Assembly: GCF_017826695.1 (NCBI RefSeq)
Contig: NZ_JAFFZW010000004.1
Span: forward strand, 1 to 64,000
Direction of reading: 5' to 3'
Origin: Pseudomonas alliivorans
GTDB lineage: Bacteria > Pseudomonadota > Gammaproteobacteria > Pseudomonadales > Pseudomonadaceae
Length of the DNA stretch: 64,000 nucleotides
A program made the translations under genes and the position numbers. The notes under the pieces are model-generated. The model saw nothing but the letters and a program-made list of their open reading frames with translations. It was not told the origin of the DNA and did not search any database. Positions 54,098 to 64,000 of the stretch are shown one piece after another (position 1 is the first letter of the stretch; every line of letters starts with the position of its first letter).

Positions 54098-54667
54098 TCA
54101 GGTCCTGGCCGTCCACCAGTAGGCAGGCAGCGCCACCACTTCCCGGGCGATGGAGTACAGGTCGCGCCACTCGAAATAACGCGCGTGTGCAGTCGTGACC
54201 TGGGTCACACCGGCCTGCTTCAGGGCGTACTGGCTGCGGGTGATGTGAAAGTACTGGGTGACCACGACTGCGCTGGTGAAGCCTTGGCTGTTCATGATCC
54301 CGGCGCTGTTGATGGCGGTGTCTCGTGTGGTGTTGCCCTGCTCGTCCAGTAGAATCGCGTCACGCGCAATCCTGCCATGTTCAACAAGATAGTCCGCCAT
54401 GACGGCCGCTTCGCTGAAGCCTTCCTTGCCCGTGCCGCCACTGACGATGATGTGGCTGACCAGTCCCTGCCGATAAAGCGCTTCAGCCCTGTCGAGCCTG
54501 GCTTTCAGGCGCTCTGACGGCACCCCGTCCGGAAGCACTTGAGAGCCGAGTACAATGGCAACGTCGCTGGTTTTGGCGGTGTCGGACAAGCCCTCTGTCA
54601 CGATAGCGCCCGCAACCAGCATGAACAGCATCGGCAGGCTTATCGCAAGGGTGCGCAACAGCTTCAT
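54098..54667 (-). CDS. YdcF/SanA family (DUF218) membrane-anchored protein
   Basis: This 189-residue protein has an N-terminal hydrophobic signal or anchor (residues 5-24; RTLAISLPMLFMLVAGAIVT) and the DUF218 fold, with ALRRL-type core segments DVAIVLGSQVLPDGVPSERL, HIIVSGGTGKEGFSEAAVMA and VTQYFHITRSQYAL. Relatives such as ElyC and SanA affect envelope or peptidoglycan assembly; the reaction is unknown. It converges with yjiA across 27 bases. Its start lies 111 bases before the end of glyA, from which a terminator separates it. Confidence 0.82.
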   Translation of the reverse strand: MKLLRTLAISLPMLFMLVAGAIVTEGLSDTAKTSDVAIVLGSQVLPDGVPSERLKARLDRAEALYRQGLVSHIIVSGGTGKEGFSEAAVMADYLVEHGRIARDAILLDEQGNTTRDTAINSAGIMNSQGFTSAVVVTQYFHITRSQYALKQAGVTQVTTAHARYFEWRDLYSIAREVVALPAYWWTART

Positions 54668-54718
54668 GGATCGTCTCCCGATCGGTCGGAGGGCTCTCTG
54701 CTCTCTGCAGCGGTGTCA

Positions 54719-54753
54719 CAAAAAAGCCCCGGCTCTTGCGAGTCCGGGGCTTT
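54719..54753 (-). terminator. Terminator of glyA
   Basis: AAAGCCCCGG (54723-54732) and CCGGGGCTTT (54744-54753) form a ten-base stem. On the minus strand the stem is followed by a T run (complement of the A tract at 54719-54725), 26 bases after the glyA stop. Confidence 0.9.
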
Positions 54754-54778
54754 GAGTTACTGCTTCAGGCGATACGGA

Positions 54779-56032
54779 TCAAGCGCCATAGACTGGCAGT
54801 TTTGCGCAGATGGCCTTGACCTTCTCGCGAACGGCGTCGATCACGGCTTCGTTGTTCAGGTCCGCCAGGATGTCGCAGATCCAGCCAGCCAGTTCCTTGC
54901 ACTCTGCTTCCTTGAAGCCGCGCGTGGTCACAGCCGGGGTGCCGAAACGCAGGCCTGAGGTGACGAACGGGGAGCGTGGGTCGTTCGGTACGGAGTTCTT
55001 GTTGACGGTGATGAAGGCGCGGCCCAGGGCGGCGTCGGCATCTTTACCGGAGATGTCCTGCTTGATCAGCGACAGCAGGAACAGGTGGTTTTCAGTACCG
55101 CCGGAAACCACATCGAAACCGCGCTCGATGAACACACCGGCCATGGCCTTGGCGTTCTTGACCACTTGCTGCTGGTAAGCCTTGAACTCAGGCTGCAGCG
55201 CTTCCTTGAAGCACACGGCCTTTGCTGCGATGACGTGCTCCAGCGGGCCGCCTTGCGCGCCCGGGAATACGGCCGAGTTCAGCTTCTTCTCGATGTCGGC
55301 GTTGGCGCGAGCCAGGATCAGGCCGCCACGTGGACCGCGCAGGGTCTTGTGGGTGGTGGTGGTCACGACGTCAGCGAACGGCACCGGGTTCGGGTAGACG
55401 CCAGCGGCGACCAGACCGGCCACGTGGGCCATGTCGACGAACAGGTACGCACCGACCTTGTCGGCGATGGCGCGGAAGCGCGGGAAATCCAGAATCTGCG
55501 AATAGGCAGAGAAACCGGCCACGATCATTTTCGGCTTGTGCTCAACGGCCAGACGCTCGACTTCGTCGTAGTCGATCATGCCGTTGGCGTCGATGCCGTA
55601 CTGCACAGCGTTGTACAGCTTGCCGGAGGACGAAACGCTGGCGCCGTGGGTCAGGTGACCACCGTGGGCCAGGCTCATGCCCAGAATGGTGTCGCCGCCC
55701 TGCAGCAGCGCCAGGTAGACAGCGGAGTTGGCTTGCGAACCGGCGTGTGGCTGAACGTTGGCGTAATCGGCGCCGAACAGTTCCTTGGCACGGTCGATGG
55801 CCAGTTGTTCGATAACGTCGACGTATTCGCAGCCGCCGTAGTAACGCTTGCCTGGGTAGCCTTCAGCGTACTTGTTGGTCAGGACCGAGCCCTGAGCTTC
55901 CATGACGGCCGGACTGGTGTAGTTTTCCGAGGCAATCAGCTCGATGTGTTCTTCCTGACGCAGAGCTTCTTGCTCCATGGCGGCAAACAGATCGGCGTCG
56001 TACTTCGCGAGAGTCAAATCACGGCTGAACAT
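54779..56032 (-). CDS. glyA: Serine hydroxymethyltransferase
   Basis: This 417-residue PLP enzyme interconverts serine and glycine with tetrahydrofolate, feeding one-carbon metabolism. The PLP Lys229 lies in [17 protein letters not shown]. The folate/PLP segments [31 protein letters not shown] and [15 protein letters not shown] are intact. The length equals the E. coli enzyme exactly. The start [12 protein letters not shown] at 56032 is the family N-terminus; four extra codons to 56044 are possible but not needed. Pseudomonas usually carries more than one glyA; this is the copy next to morA. A strong terminator follows. Confidence 0.96.
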   Translation of the reverse strand: MFSRDLTLAKYDADLFAAMEQEALRQEEHIELIASENYTSPAVMEAQGSVLTNKYAEGYPGKRYYGGCEYVDVIEQLAIDRAKELFGADYANVQPHAGSQANSAVYLALLQGGDTILGMSLAHGGHLTHGASVSSSGKLYNAVQYGIDANGMIDYDEVERLAVEHKPKMIVAGFSAYSQILDFPRFRAIADKVGAYLFVDMAHVAGLVAAGVYPNPVPFADVVTTTTHKTLRGPRGGLILARANADIEKKLNSAVFPGAQGGPLEHVIAAKAVCFKEALQPEFKAYQQQVVKNAKAMAGVFIERGFDVVSGGTENHLFLLSLIKQDISGKDADAALGRAFITVNKNSVPNDPRSPFVTSGLRFGTPAVTTRGFKEAECKELAGWICDILADLNNEAVIDAVREKVKAICAKLPVYGA

Positions 56033-56148
56033 GGCAGTCCTCAAGGGGGCATGGCGGAAAAGGGGGGCATTCTAACCCATCGGGTTTTATCTGGCATATG
56101 AAAGGCAGTCATGTGCCGGATGAATGGGGCGCATCAGCGACACGCCCA

Positions 56149-59100
56149 TCAATCCAGCATGAACAACGCATCATTGCTGAACTGCGCCTCGAACTGGCTG
56201 GCGGGCATCGGGCGGCCGAAGAGGTAGCCTTGCACCTCGTCGCAGCCGTGTTCACGCAGGAAGTCCAGCTGCTCCTGGGTTTCCACGCCCTCGGCGATCA
56301 CCGCCAGGTTAAGGCTGTGGGCCATGGCGATGATTGCCCGGGCGATCTGAGCGTCCTGTTCGCCTGAGGGCAGACCGTCGACGAAGGTGCGGTCGATCTT
56401 CAGGACATCGATCGGGAACTGCTTGAGGTAGTTCAGCGACGAGTACCCCGTGCCGAAGTCATCCACGGCAATGCTCAGCCCCAGATTTTTCAGGCCGTCG
56501 AGTATCTGCATGGCTTCGTTGACCTCGCGCATCAGGATGCTCTCGGTCAGTTCCAGTTCCAGGCACGCCGGAGGCAAACCGATGGTGTGCAGAATGCTGG
56601 CGATACGCTTGCCGAGCTGGCCATCCGAGAACTGCCGGGCCGAGATGTTCACGGACACTTTCGGCACGCGGACCTTTGCCTGATGCCATTTCTTCAGCTG
56701 GCTGCAGGCTTCGGTCAGCACCCAGTCGCCGACTTCGACCACCAGACCGAGCTCTTCGAGCACCGGAATGAAGTCGTTGGGCGGCACCAGGCCACGGCGT
56801 GGATGACGCCAGCGCAACAGGGCCTCGGCCCCGGTCAGGCGTTTGCCATCGCCGCTGAATTGCGGTTGGTAATACAACGTGAATTCCTGTTGCTCCAGGG
56901 CGTGACGCAGGTCGCTTTCCAGCTCCAGACGTTCCAGCGCCGTGGCGTTCATGTCCGCCTGATAGAACTGGAAGTTGTTCTTGCCGCGCTCCTTGGCGTG
57001 GTACATCGCCGTGTCGGCGTTCTTCATCAACTGGCTCAGCTCATCGCCATCCTGCGGACTCAAGGCGATGCCGATACTGGCGGTCACGAAGAACTCGCGG
57101 CCTTCCAGCACGAAAGGCGTCACCAGGCTGTTGAGAATTTTCTCGGCAACGTGAATGGCACGGTTCAACGCGCTTTCCCGCGTCGGGCCCGGCTGCAGCA
57201 GCAGAGTGAATTCATCACCGCCCATGCGCGCCACCGTGTCGTCGTCTGTGACGCAAGCCAGCAGGCGCGTGGCCATTTCCTTGAGCATGCGGTCACCTGC
57301 TGCATGGCCCAGGGAATCGTTGATCGGTTTGAAACGGTCCAGATCAAGGAACATCAGCACGACCCATGCCTGTTGCCGCTCGGCCTGCTGGAGGGCCGAA
57401 TGCAGACGGTCCTGGAACAGCGTGCGGTTGGGCAGGTGCGTCAGGGCATCGTAGTAGGCCAGGCGATGGATGCGTTCTTCGCTGGCCTTGCGTTCGCTGA
57501 TATCGCTGAAGAAGCACACGTAGCTTGCCAGATCGCCTTCATCGTCCACCACCGCAGTGATGCCGACCCATGCCGGATAATGCTCGCCGTTGCGCCGCTT
57601 GAGCCTGACCTCGCCTTCCCAGGTACCGCTATGGTTGAGCTGCCTGAGGACGTAGCGCAGGTGCGCTTCCTGTTCCGCTTCCACCGTCAGCATGCCGGGT
57701 AACTGATCGAGCACCTGAGCCACTTCGTAGCCGCTGACCCGGGTGAACGCTTCGTTGGCCTGCACGATGTAGCCCGCAGGGTCGGTGATCAGAATGGCCG
57801 ATGTGGAGTGCTCGAATACCGTGGCCGCCATGCGCAGGTCTTTTTCCGCGCGGCGTTGCTGGCTGATGTCACGGCCGACGCCAAGAAGACCCTCGAAATG
57901 GTCGTGCTCGTCCCAGACCAGGACCATGCGCAGTTCGACCGGCACCTTGCGGCCATCGGCACGCAGGCAGTCGAACACAAACAGACGCGGCGTGGCGTCG
58001 CTGCGCAACTTTGCCAGTTCTTCCGGCTTGTCGAGGACTTTGCGGATGTTGCGGATCAGCGCATCGAACCCCGTCAACTGTTGCGGGTTGGCAACGGTCA
58101 CGCCCCAGCCATGGGTGAGAATCCATTCGGCGGTGTAGCCCAGAACGCTCTGGACCGAAGGGCTCACGTAGTTGGGCTCGAGCTGATTGTCGGTGGAGAA
58201 GATCACGTCGCTGATGCTCTCTGCGAGCATGCGGTAGCGCTGTTCGCTGTCACGCAAGGACTGACTGGACGTCACCTGATCGGTAATGTCCTTGGCAACG
58301 CCGATGATGCGTGTCACCAGGTCCTGGCTATCCCGCGCCAGCGCCTGCTCGCGAATGTCGAAACAGCGCCACTGGTTATCACGGTCGCGGAAGCGCAGGA
58401 CACATTGCAGCAGTTCGTTGTGCCCGTGATGACGCTGGCGCAGACGCATGTCCTGATAGGGTTTGGCGTCTTCCGGGTGCAGCAGGATTTCCCAGAAAAA
58501 CTCACCCATCCCGTGCAGTTCCGACTTGCTGTAACCCAACGTCTTGCCGAGGTGGTGGTTGCTGTAGATCATCCGCTGGCTGAGCACATCCTGCACGTAG
58601 AGGTGATCCGGCACGGTGCGGACCACGTCGGACCAGAAGCTTTCACGGTCCAGCAACGACAGTTCGATCTGTTTGCGGCTGGTGATATCGCCAATGCTGA
58701 GAATCACGGCGTCGAAGTCGGCGGGGCTTTCCGGCAGCCTGAGCACCAGCCACAGGTGCTGATCCTGGCCGTCTTCACGGGTGCGGCGGATTTCCAGTTC
58801 CAGTCGCGGCTGTCTGTCGAGCACCGCGCGGATTACTTGAATGCCGATGCCGGGGCGCGTACGCGACTCGCCTTCGATCAATTGCTGCCATGCCTGCTCG
58901 CCGCATTCGACGTTCAGCAGGCCCAGAGCAACGTCGTTCACCTCGTTGATCCGCAGTTGTTGCAGCAGCCGGTCAAGCAGTCCCGGCTGGTTCTTCAGCA
59001 GCAGATCGAGGTCTTCGCAGGTCCGGATCTGCAGGGTTTCCAGGCGGTCCGGCAGGCTGGACATGTCCAGCACACAGATGGCAACGCCAGCCCCTTCGAA

Positions 59101-59985
59101 AATATCGCGATAGCGGCGGCGGCTTTCCAGCAATTGACGCTGCCTGCCGCGCAGGCTCATGAGGGCGATCAGTGGCAGAATTGAAAACAGCAGGCCGACG
59201 ATGCATTTGCCCACGAGTGGCGCGAGTAAATCCTGGCGAGCCTTGTGCGCGTCGAAAAGCCCGCGAAGCTGCCAGTCGCTGTTGCCCAGAGGCTGGAGCA
59301 GAACGGTCTCTGCGTGGCCGGTATCTGTCACGTTGTCAGGCATGGGCTCGCGCAGGATCACCTGCTGTGTGCCACGTTTTTCCAGCCGCCACAGGTGCTG
59401 GAAATCCTGTGTTGGCTGCTGGATGAAGCCCTTGAGCGCTTCGGGCAGCATGCGCACGGCCCAGTAGTCGCCGGTCGTGCTGCCGCCCTGACGCATCAGC
59501 AGGTAGATCTGCGACCCGTCCTCGTTGCTGGTGTAGTAGAAAGGCCGCCCCATGGCGTGCTTCAGCGCACCTTTAAGCAGGCCTGCGTCGCTGCTCATGT
59601 CGGCACTGTCCCTGATGACTTCTCCGCCGGGGGAGAGGCTGACAACGCTGCGTAATGTCGGCAAGGCCGCGCGCAGTGCGCTTATTGGCGTTGCCTGCTC
59701 CGGCTTGTCTTCGCCTGACTGGATTTCTTCCAGCAGATTCATCGCAATCTGGGCGTTGAGCGCCATGTTCAGACTGATGCGGTCGGAAAGCTGCGTCGCG
59801 TAGTCGAGGCTGCGCTGGCGCTGACGTTCCTGGGTCTGATGGAATTGTTCGATGAGTTGCCAGAGCAGCAGCGCGATCATCAGCAACACCAGCGCCGCCA
59901 GGACACCCTTCAGTGAGCCGCGCAGAGGCCTGACGGTACTGCTTTTGGCGATACTCGATGGCGAAGAGGTCGTTGATGTGGGCAA
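56149..59985 (-). CDS. morA: Membrane PAS-GGDEF-EAL protein, MorA-type motility/biofilm regulator
   Basis: This is a protein of about 1278 residues (1298 from the upstream GTG 60045). Two membrane helices (about residues 28-45 and 256-278) enclose a periplasmic sensor region. Then come several PAS domains, a GGDEF domain with intact MGGDEF (about 922-926) and an EAL domain with GAEALLRW (Glu at about 1054), [11 protein letters not shown] and KIDRTFV. Both cyclase and phosphodiesterase sites look intact, so it could make or break c-di-GMP. No RxxD inhibitory site precedes GGDEF. The TTG start at 59985 has AGGAA at seven to eight bases; the GTG at 60045 has no visible site. The position next to glyA matches MorA of P. 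aeruginosa (PA4601). Confidence 0.9.
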   Translation of the reverse strand: MPTSTTSSPSSIAKSSTVRPLRGSLKGVLAALVLLMIALLLWQLIEQFHQTQERQRQRSLDYATQLSDRISLNMALNAQIAMNLLEEIQSGEDKPEQATPISALRAALPTLRSVVSLSPGGEVIRDSADMSSDAGLLKGALKHAMGRPFYYTSNEDGSQIYLLMRQGGSTTGDYWAVRMLPEALKGFIQQPTQDFQHLWRLEKRGTQQVILREPMPDNVTDTGHAETVLLQPLGNSDWQLRGLFDAHKARQDLLAPLVGKCIVGLLFSILPLIALMSLRGRQRQLLESRRRYRDIFEGAGVAICVLDMSSLPDRLETLQIRTCEDLDLLLKNQPGLLDRLLQQLRINEVNDVALGLLNVECGEQAWQQLIEGESRTRPGIGIQVIRAVLDRQPRLELEIRRTREDGQDQHLWLVLRLPESPADFDAVILSIGDITSRKQIELSLLDRESFWSDVVRTVPDHLYVQDVLSQRMIYSNHHLGKTLGYSKSELHGMGEFFWEILLHPEDAKPYQDMRLRQRHHGHNELLQCVLRFRDRDNQWRCFDIREQALARDSQDLVTRIIGVAKDITDQVTSSQSLRDSEQRYRMLAESISDVIFSTDNQLEPNYVSPSVQSVLGYTAEWILTHGWGVTVANPQQLTGFDALIRNIRKVLDKPEELAKLRSDATPRLFVFDCLRADGRKVPVELRMVLVWDEHDHFEGLLGVGRDISQQRRAEKDLRMAATVFEHSTSAILITDPAGYIVQANEAFTRVSGYEVAQVLDQLPGMLTVEAEQEAHLRYVLRQLNHSGTWEGEVRLKRRNGEHYPAWVGITAVVDDEGDLASYVCFFSDISERKASEERIHRLAYYDALTHLPNRTLFQDRLHSALQQAERQQAWVVLMFLDLDRFKPINDSLGHAAGDRMLKEMATRLLACVTDDDTVARMGGDEFTLLLQPGPTRESALNRAIHVAEKILNSLVTPFVLEGREFFVTASIGIALSPQDGDELSQLMKNADTAMYHAKERGKNNFQFYQADMNATALERLELESDLRHALEQQEFTLYYQPQFSGDGKRLTGAEALLRWRHPRRGLVPPNDFIPVLEELGLVVEVGDWVLTEACSQLKKWHQAKVRVPKVSVNISARQFSDGQLGKRIASILHTIGLPPACLELELTESILMREVNEAMQILDGLKNLGLSIAVDDFGTGYSSLNYLKQFPIDVLKIDRTFVDGLPSGEQDAQIARAIIAMAHSLNLAVIAEGVETQEQLDFLREHGCDEVQGYLFGRPMPASQFEAQFSNDALFMLD

Positions 59986-60368
59986 GTCGTTGTTCCTGAC
60001 TACTGGACTGAAGCAGCGATGCACTATGCAATATAAGCTGGCCACCCAAAAGGGCGGCTAGCATGCCTTGAGTTGTGGCAGAGTGCCAGTCCCGCTGGGC
60101 TGGATGGTTTGCCCTGCAGGCCGCATTCGGGTAGCTTTGCGCAACGCGCGATTACAGCCCGACTCCTGCATGAGTGACTCCACTGTGTGCAAACAAGATC
60201 CAGCTTCATAGCTGCCCAGGCACTCGAGTCTGTTCTCTGCCTGTTCTGATTCAAGGCGTGGAACGCTCATGCGGCAAGTCTGAAAGACAAATAAAAGCTT
60301 TTTTTCGGTCGGGGCTTTAAGCTCGCGTCCCAGATCGGTCCTTATCACAGACACCAGGTTTTCATTCC
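59986..60368. other. Divergent intergenic region morA / ettA
   Basis: This stretch of about 380 bases (323 if morA starts at the GTG) contains the promoters of both genes. No repeat, RNA gene or clear operator was recognised. A T-run and GC-rich patch around 60299-60320 precede ettA. A minus-strand frame at 60058-60354 has no family resemblance and no ribosome-binding site. Confidence 0.5.
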
Positions 60369-62033
<1,665 letters not shown>

Positions 62034-62040
62034 TACTGAG

Positions 62041-62074
62041 ACAACAGGAGCGCCGTTTCTGGCGCTCCCGTTGT
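62041..62074. terminator. Bidirectional hairpin terminator (ettA / Gre-family gene)
   Basis: Arms ACAACAGGAGCGCC (62041-62054) and GGCGCTCCCGTTGT (62061-62074) pair with a single A-C mismatch around a six-base loop. It fills the gap between the ettA stop and the end of the convergent Gre-family gene. Confidence 0.82.
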
Positions 62075-62075
62075 A

Positions 62076-62576
62076 TCAGCCTTCGTCCGTCTCGATCAGC
62101 ACCACCTCGATCACCTGATCGCCCGCCGGTCGTTTCCATAACACCTCATCGCCCAACTGCGCGCCCAGCAACGCACGGCCCAGCGGCGAGCCCCAATTGA
62201 TCAACCCATTGGCCGCATCGGCCTGATCTTCCCCAACCAGTTGCACACGCTGCTGGCGATCGTCTTCATCGGCAAATGTCACCCAACTGCCAATCTGCAC
62301 CTTTTCGGTCGAAAGGGCGGGTGTGACCACCTGTGCGCTTTGCAGGCGCTGGTTGAAGTAACGCAGGTCGCGCTCCAGGTCTGCCAGACGCTGCTTGTCG
62401 GCGTTGTCGCCTAACGTCGTCTGGGCGCTATGCTGCGACTGAAGATCACTCACCTGCTGTTGCAGTAATACCAGACCGTGAGCGGTGACGTAATTGGGCT
62501 GCTCGCTGACCGTTCGCTCGACCGGCTGGTTGGCATCTGCGGCGGCGTTGTCTTCGTTTACAAATGCGCGACTCAT
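62076..62576 (-). CDS. GreA/GreB-family transcript elongation factor with short coiled coil
   Basis: This 166-residue protein has an N-terminal extension (MSRAFVNEDNAAADANQPVE), a coiled-coil region starting NYVTAHGLVLLQQQVSDLQS, and a C-terminal Gre domain (GSWVTFADEDDRQQRVQLVG ... INWGSPLGRALLGAQLGDEV). Gre factors insert the coil tip into the RNA polymerase channel to stimulate transcript cleavage. Here the tip reads LGDNADKQR where GreB has LGDRSENADYQ, and each helix appears about seven residues shorter, so canonical cleavage activity is doubtful. It is annotated as GreB-like in pseudomonads as far as I recall. It lies 79 bases after the lipoprotein gene on the same strand. Confidence 0.82.
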   Translation of the reverse strand: MSRAFVNEDNAAADANQPVERTVSEQPNYVTAHGLVLLQQQVSDLQSQHSAQTTLGDNADKQRLADLERDLRYFNQRLQSAQVVTPALSTEKVQIGSWVTFADEDDRQQRVQLVGEDQADAANGLINWGSPLGRALLGAQLGDEVLWKRPAGDQVIEVVLIETDEG

Positions 62577-62655
62577 GAAGTGTCCTCCCTCAATTGGGGT
62601 TGGGCCACGGTGAGGCGTGATTGGTTTCGTTGAAATGCCGGATGCTGCGTTTCAA

Positions 62656-63009
62656 TCAGTTCGGGCGGTAGGCTTTTGCGGCGCTGCGAGTCTTTTCCCG
62701 CTCCCAGTCGCGGTCCCGGTCATTGAATATCTGGCCGGGGCTGAGTCGGTCACGACGGTCCTCGGACGCCTGGCACTGGCGAAATCCATCGCTCCAGCCT
62801 TGGGCGTAGAGGCGATCCTTCAGGTAGCGGGGGACGTTTTTTCTGAACTGTCCGGAAAACGAGCCCGCTGCCGCCTTGCCACTGACGCATCCATCCTGAT
62901 ACCCGTCGGCGAAGCCTGGCGGGTACCCTTCAGCCAGCATCTGGTCACGGGCGGACTGACAACCTGCCAGCCCGATGGCCAGCGACAACAACACCCAATG
63001 CAGCTTCAT
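62656..63009 (-). CDS. Small hypothetical lipoprotein
   Basis: This 117-residue protein has a lipoprotein signal peptide (MKLHWVLLSLAIGLAGC), with lipobox LAGC and lipidated Cys17. The mature part is polar, with a Gly/Tyr/Asp-rich repeat-like segment (EGYPPGFADGYQDGCVSGKA, and later LYAQGWSDGFRQC) and a charged C-terminus. Two further Cys residues could form a disulfide. No known domain was recognised. It lies upstream of the Gre-family gene on the same strand. Confidence 0.75.
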   Translation of the reverse strand: MKLHWVLLSLAIGLAGCQSARDQMLAEGYPPGFADGYQDGCVSGKAAAGSFSGQFRKNVPRYLKDRLYAQGWSDGFRQCQASEDRRDRLSPGQIFNDRDRDWEREKTRSAAKAYRPN

Positions 63010-63252
63010 GGTGACTTCCTCGACGTATGAGGTGAGTCTAGAAGCGAATGTGTGAGTTATTTGTAAAAACGATGTAGGGAATAGGTAGTAGCGCTGTGCC
63101 AGCCGATGAACGATTTACGCTGAGTCGCTGGTCTCACGCATCCGCTGCAGTTTTTAATGACCTCCACAGACCTGGCACCCTTTGCGTTGCTTGTTCTTGA
63201 TGCTGCGGGTCCGCGCCCTTTCAAGGGCGCAAGGGATCGCTGTCCAACGGGA

Positions 63253-64000
63253 TCAGTAGTGATACCACTTCACTTCGAGCATCACTTCGTTCTGTGGCGA
63301 ACTCATCTGGCTGAATTCACGCTGGGCACTCAGGCGCAGGCCTACGTTTCGGGACAGTTCCCATTGCTGGTTGAGACTGACGCTGCGGCGTACTTCGCCG
63401 TTGGTGAAGTAGTCGCCCTTGGCTTCCAGGCTCAGGTTGCCCAATGGGTTGCGCCACAGCAGGCCGGTGTTGAAACCTGCAGCTGGCGAGATGAATGCCG
63501 AAAAGTCATTGTTGTGCTCGACGCGCACTGTGCCCAGCACGAAGCCCAGCACTTCGTCACCCAACTGCCAGGTGCCGCCTGCGCCGCCATTGACGTGGCT
63601 GACCAGATTTTCATCGCCATGTTTGCCCAGCACCCGCTCGAGGCCGCCGGTGACTTGCCATGACCACGGCTTGAGCAGTTCGGTACGTGGTGTCAACGAG
63701 CGAATGGTCGCCAGATCCAGTTGCTGGACCTGCCAGTCGTTACCTTCGTATTGGCGTACCTTGAGTTGCAGAATCTCGATCTGAGCGCCGAGTGGGAAAC
63801 CGTAGGCATTGTCGTTCAGGTCGTGATACGCCATGCGCAGGCCGTACTCACCGAACGCCCGGTCGCCCCGTGTGCCGACACCCAGCTGCCAGGTACGTGA
63901 TTCATGTCCGTCTTCCGGCAGGCCGGGTCGCTGGATATCCAATTGCGGCGGTGGGTTCTGGTTGATGGCCTGCAACAGTTCGAAACTGCGTTGGGAGCGC
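63253..64000 (-). CDS. Outer-membrane beta-barrel protein, C-terminal part (partial; DUF4105-type)
   Basis: The minus-strand frame runs from the stop at 63253 past the window end; the sense codons above 63975 (RSQRSFELLQ) continue without a stop, so the true start is outside. The visible 249 residues alternate polar and aromatic residues in barrel strands (for example TWQLGVGTRGDRAFGEYGLR and EYGLRMAYHDLNDNAYG) and end EVMLEVKWYHY, an aromatic-terminated strand. This resembles the barrel part of DUF4105-type proteins. The 243-base gap to the lipoprotein gene contains a short GCGCCCTT/AAGGGCGC hairpin at 63213-63230. Confidence 0.75.
   Translation of the reverse strand, partial: RSQRSFELLQAINQNPPPQLDIQRPGLPEDGHESRTWQLGVGTRGDRAFGEYGLRMAYHDLNDNAYGFPLGAQIEILQLKVRQYEGNDWQVQQLDLATIRSLTPRTELLKPWSWQVTGGLERVLGKHGDENLVSHVNGGAGGTWQLGDEVLGFVLGTVRVEHNNDFSAFISPAAGFNTGLLWRNPLGNLSLEAKGDYFTNGEVRRSVSLNQQWELSRNVGLRLSAQREFSQMSSPQNEVMLEVKWYHY

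Noticed and set aside
56090..56107. Sigma-54-like spacing (TGGCATATGAAAGGCA) between glyA and morA
   Set aside because: It points on the plus strand into the 3' end of morA in antisense and poorly matches the -12 region.
60058..60354. 98-codon minus-strand frame in the morA-ettA gap
   Set aside because: There is no similarity to known families and no start signal, and it lies in the promoter region of both genes.

Overview
The window is one 64-kb stretch of a high-GC gammaproteobacterial chromosome, almost certainly Pseudomonas and probably the P. syringae group. Reasons: it opens with the 3' end of a Pseudomonas-type 5S rRNA. The block rlmG / fpr / mscL / radA / PilZ / cstA / ybdD / yjiA / glyA / morA has the gene order I know from the PA4601-PA4615 region of P. 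aeruginosa. Two doublets of a REP-like palindrome and one diverged long palindrome resemble repeats common in P. syringae. Coding density is about 90 percent. I see no tRNA, CRISPR array, prophage or intact insertion sequence. No database search was possible; names rest on motifs, length and gene order.

Layout. 1-100: end of an rRNA operon and its terminator. 266-9521: recC-recB-recD, joined by 4-base overlaps. 9665-11940: a small accessory group (cysteine hydrolase, 2-oxoglutarate/Fe(II)-type oxygenase, and a VOC gene broken by an in-frame TAG). 11975-15574: LysR regulator divergent from mmsA-mmsB (valine catabolism). 15575-17865: a response-regulator remnant, then periplasmic gamma-glutamyltransferase. 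17900-23509: a selenium module, with a four-gene PhnCDE-like ABC transporter (predicted selenate/oxyanion uptake) divergent from selD-mnmH. 23550-31839: ordinary metabolic and regulatory genes (two LysR regulators, TSUP exporter, ABM monooxygenase, MdaB-like quinone reductase, YhiN-like flavoprotein, deacetylase-fold protein, GNAT, TesB, HAD). 31898-35663: two REP doublets flanking a secreted hydrolase, a zinc metallopeptidase and an MFS exporter.

35713-42093: trmA is coupled to an AzgA-type purine permease. These diverge from a three-subunit molybdenum hydroxylase of the PaoABC/YagTSR type that lacks a visible Tat signal. 42475-45114: cyanide-insensitive oxidase cioA-cioB plus a 55-residue DUF2474 membrane protein, preceded by a perfect 16-base palindrome. 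45209-50414: rlmG, a LuxR-type HTH-only protein, ferredoxin-NADP reductase, mscL, radA and a MapZ-like PilZ protein. 50697-54070: cstA-ybdD-yjiA (pyruvate/peptide uptake, small CC-tailed protein, COG0523 GTPase). 54098-60045: YdcF-like protein, glyA and the PAS-GGDEF-EAL protein MorA. 60369-64000: ettA, a Gre-family factor with an apparently shortened coiled coil, a small lipoprotein and the C-terminal part of an outer-membrane barrel protein cut by the window end.

Items most worth following up: the selenium uptake-use module, the cstA-ybdD-yjiA trio with matching cysteine motifs, the short-coil Gre protein, the HTH-only LuxR protein, and the interrupted VOC gene beside an uncharacterised oxygenase.
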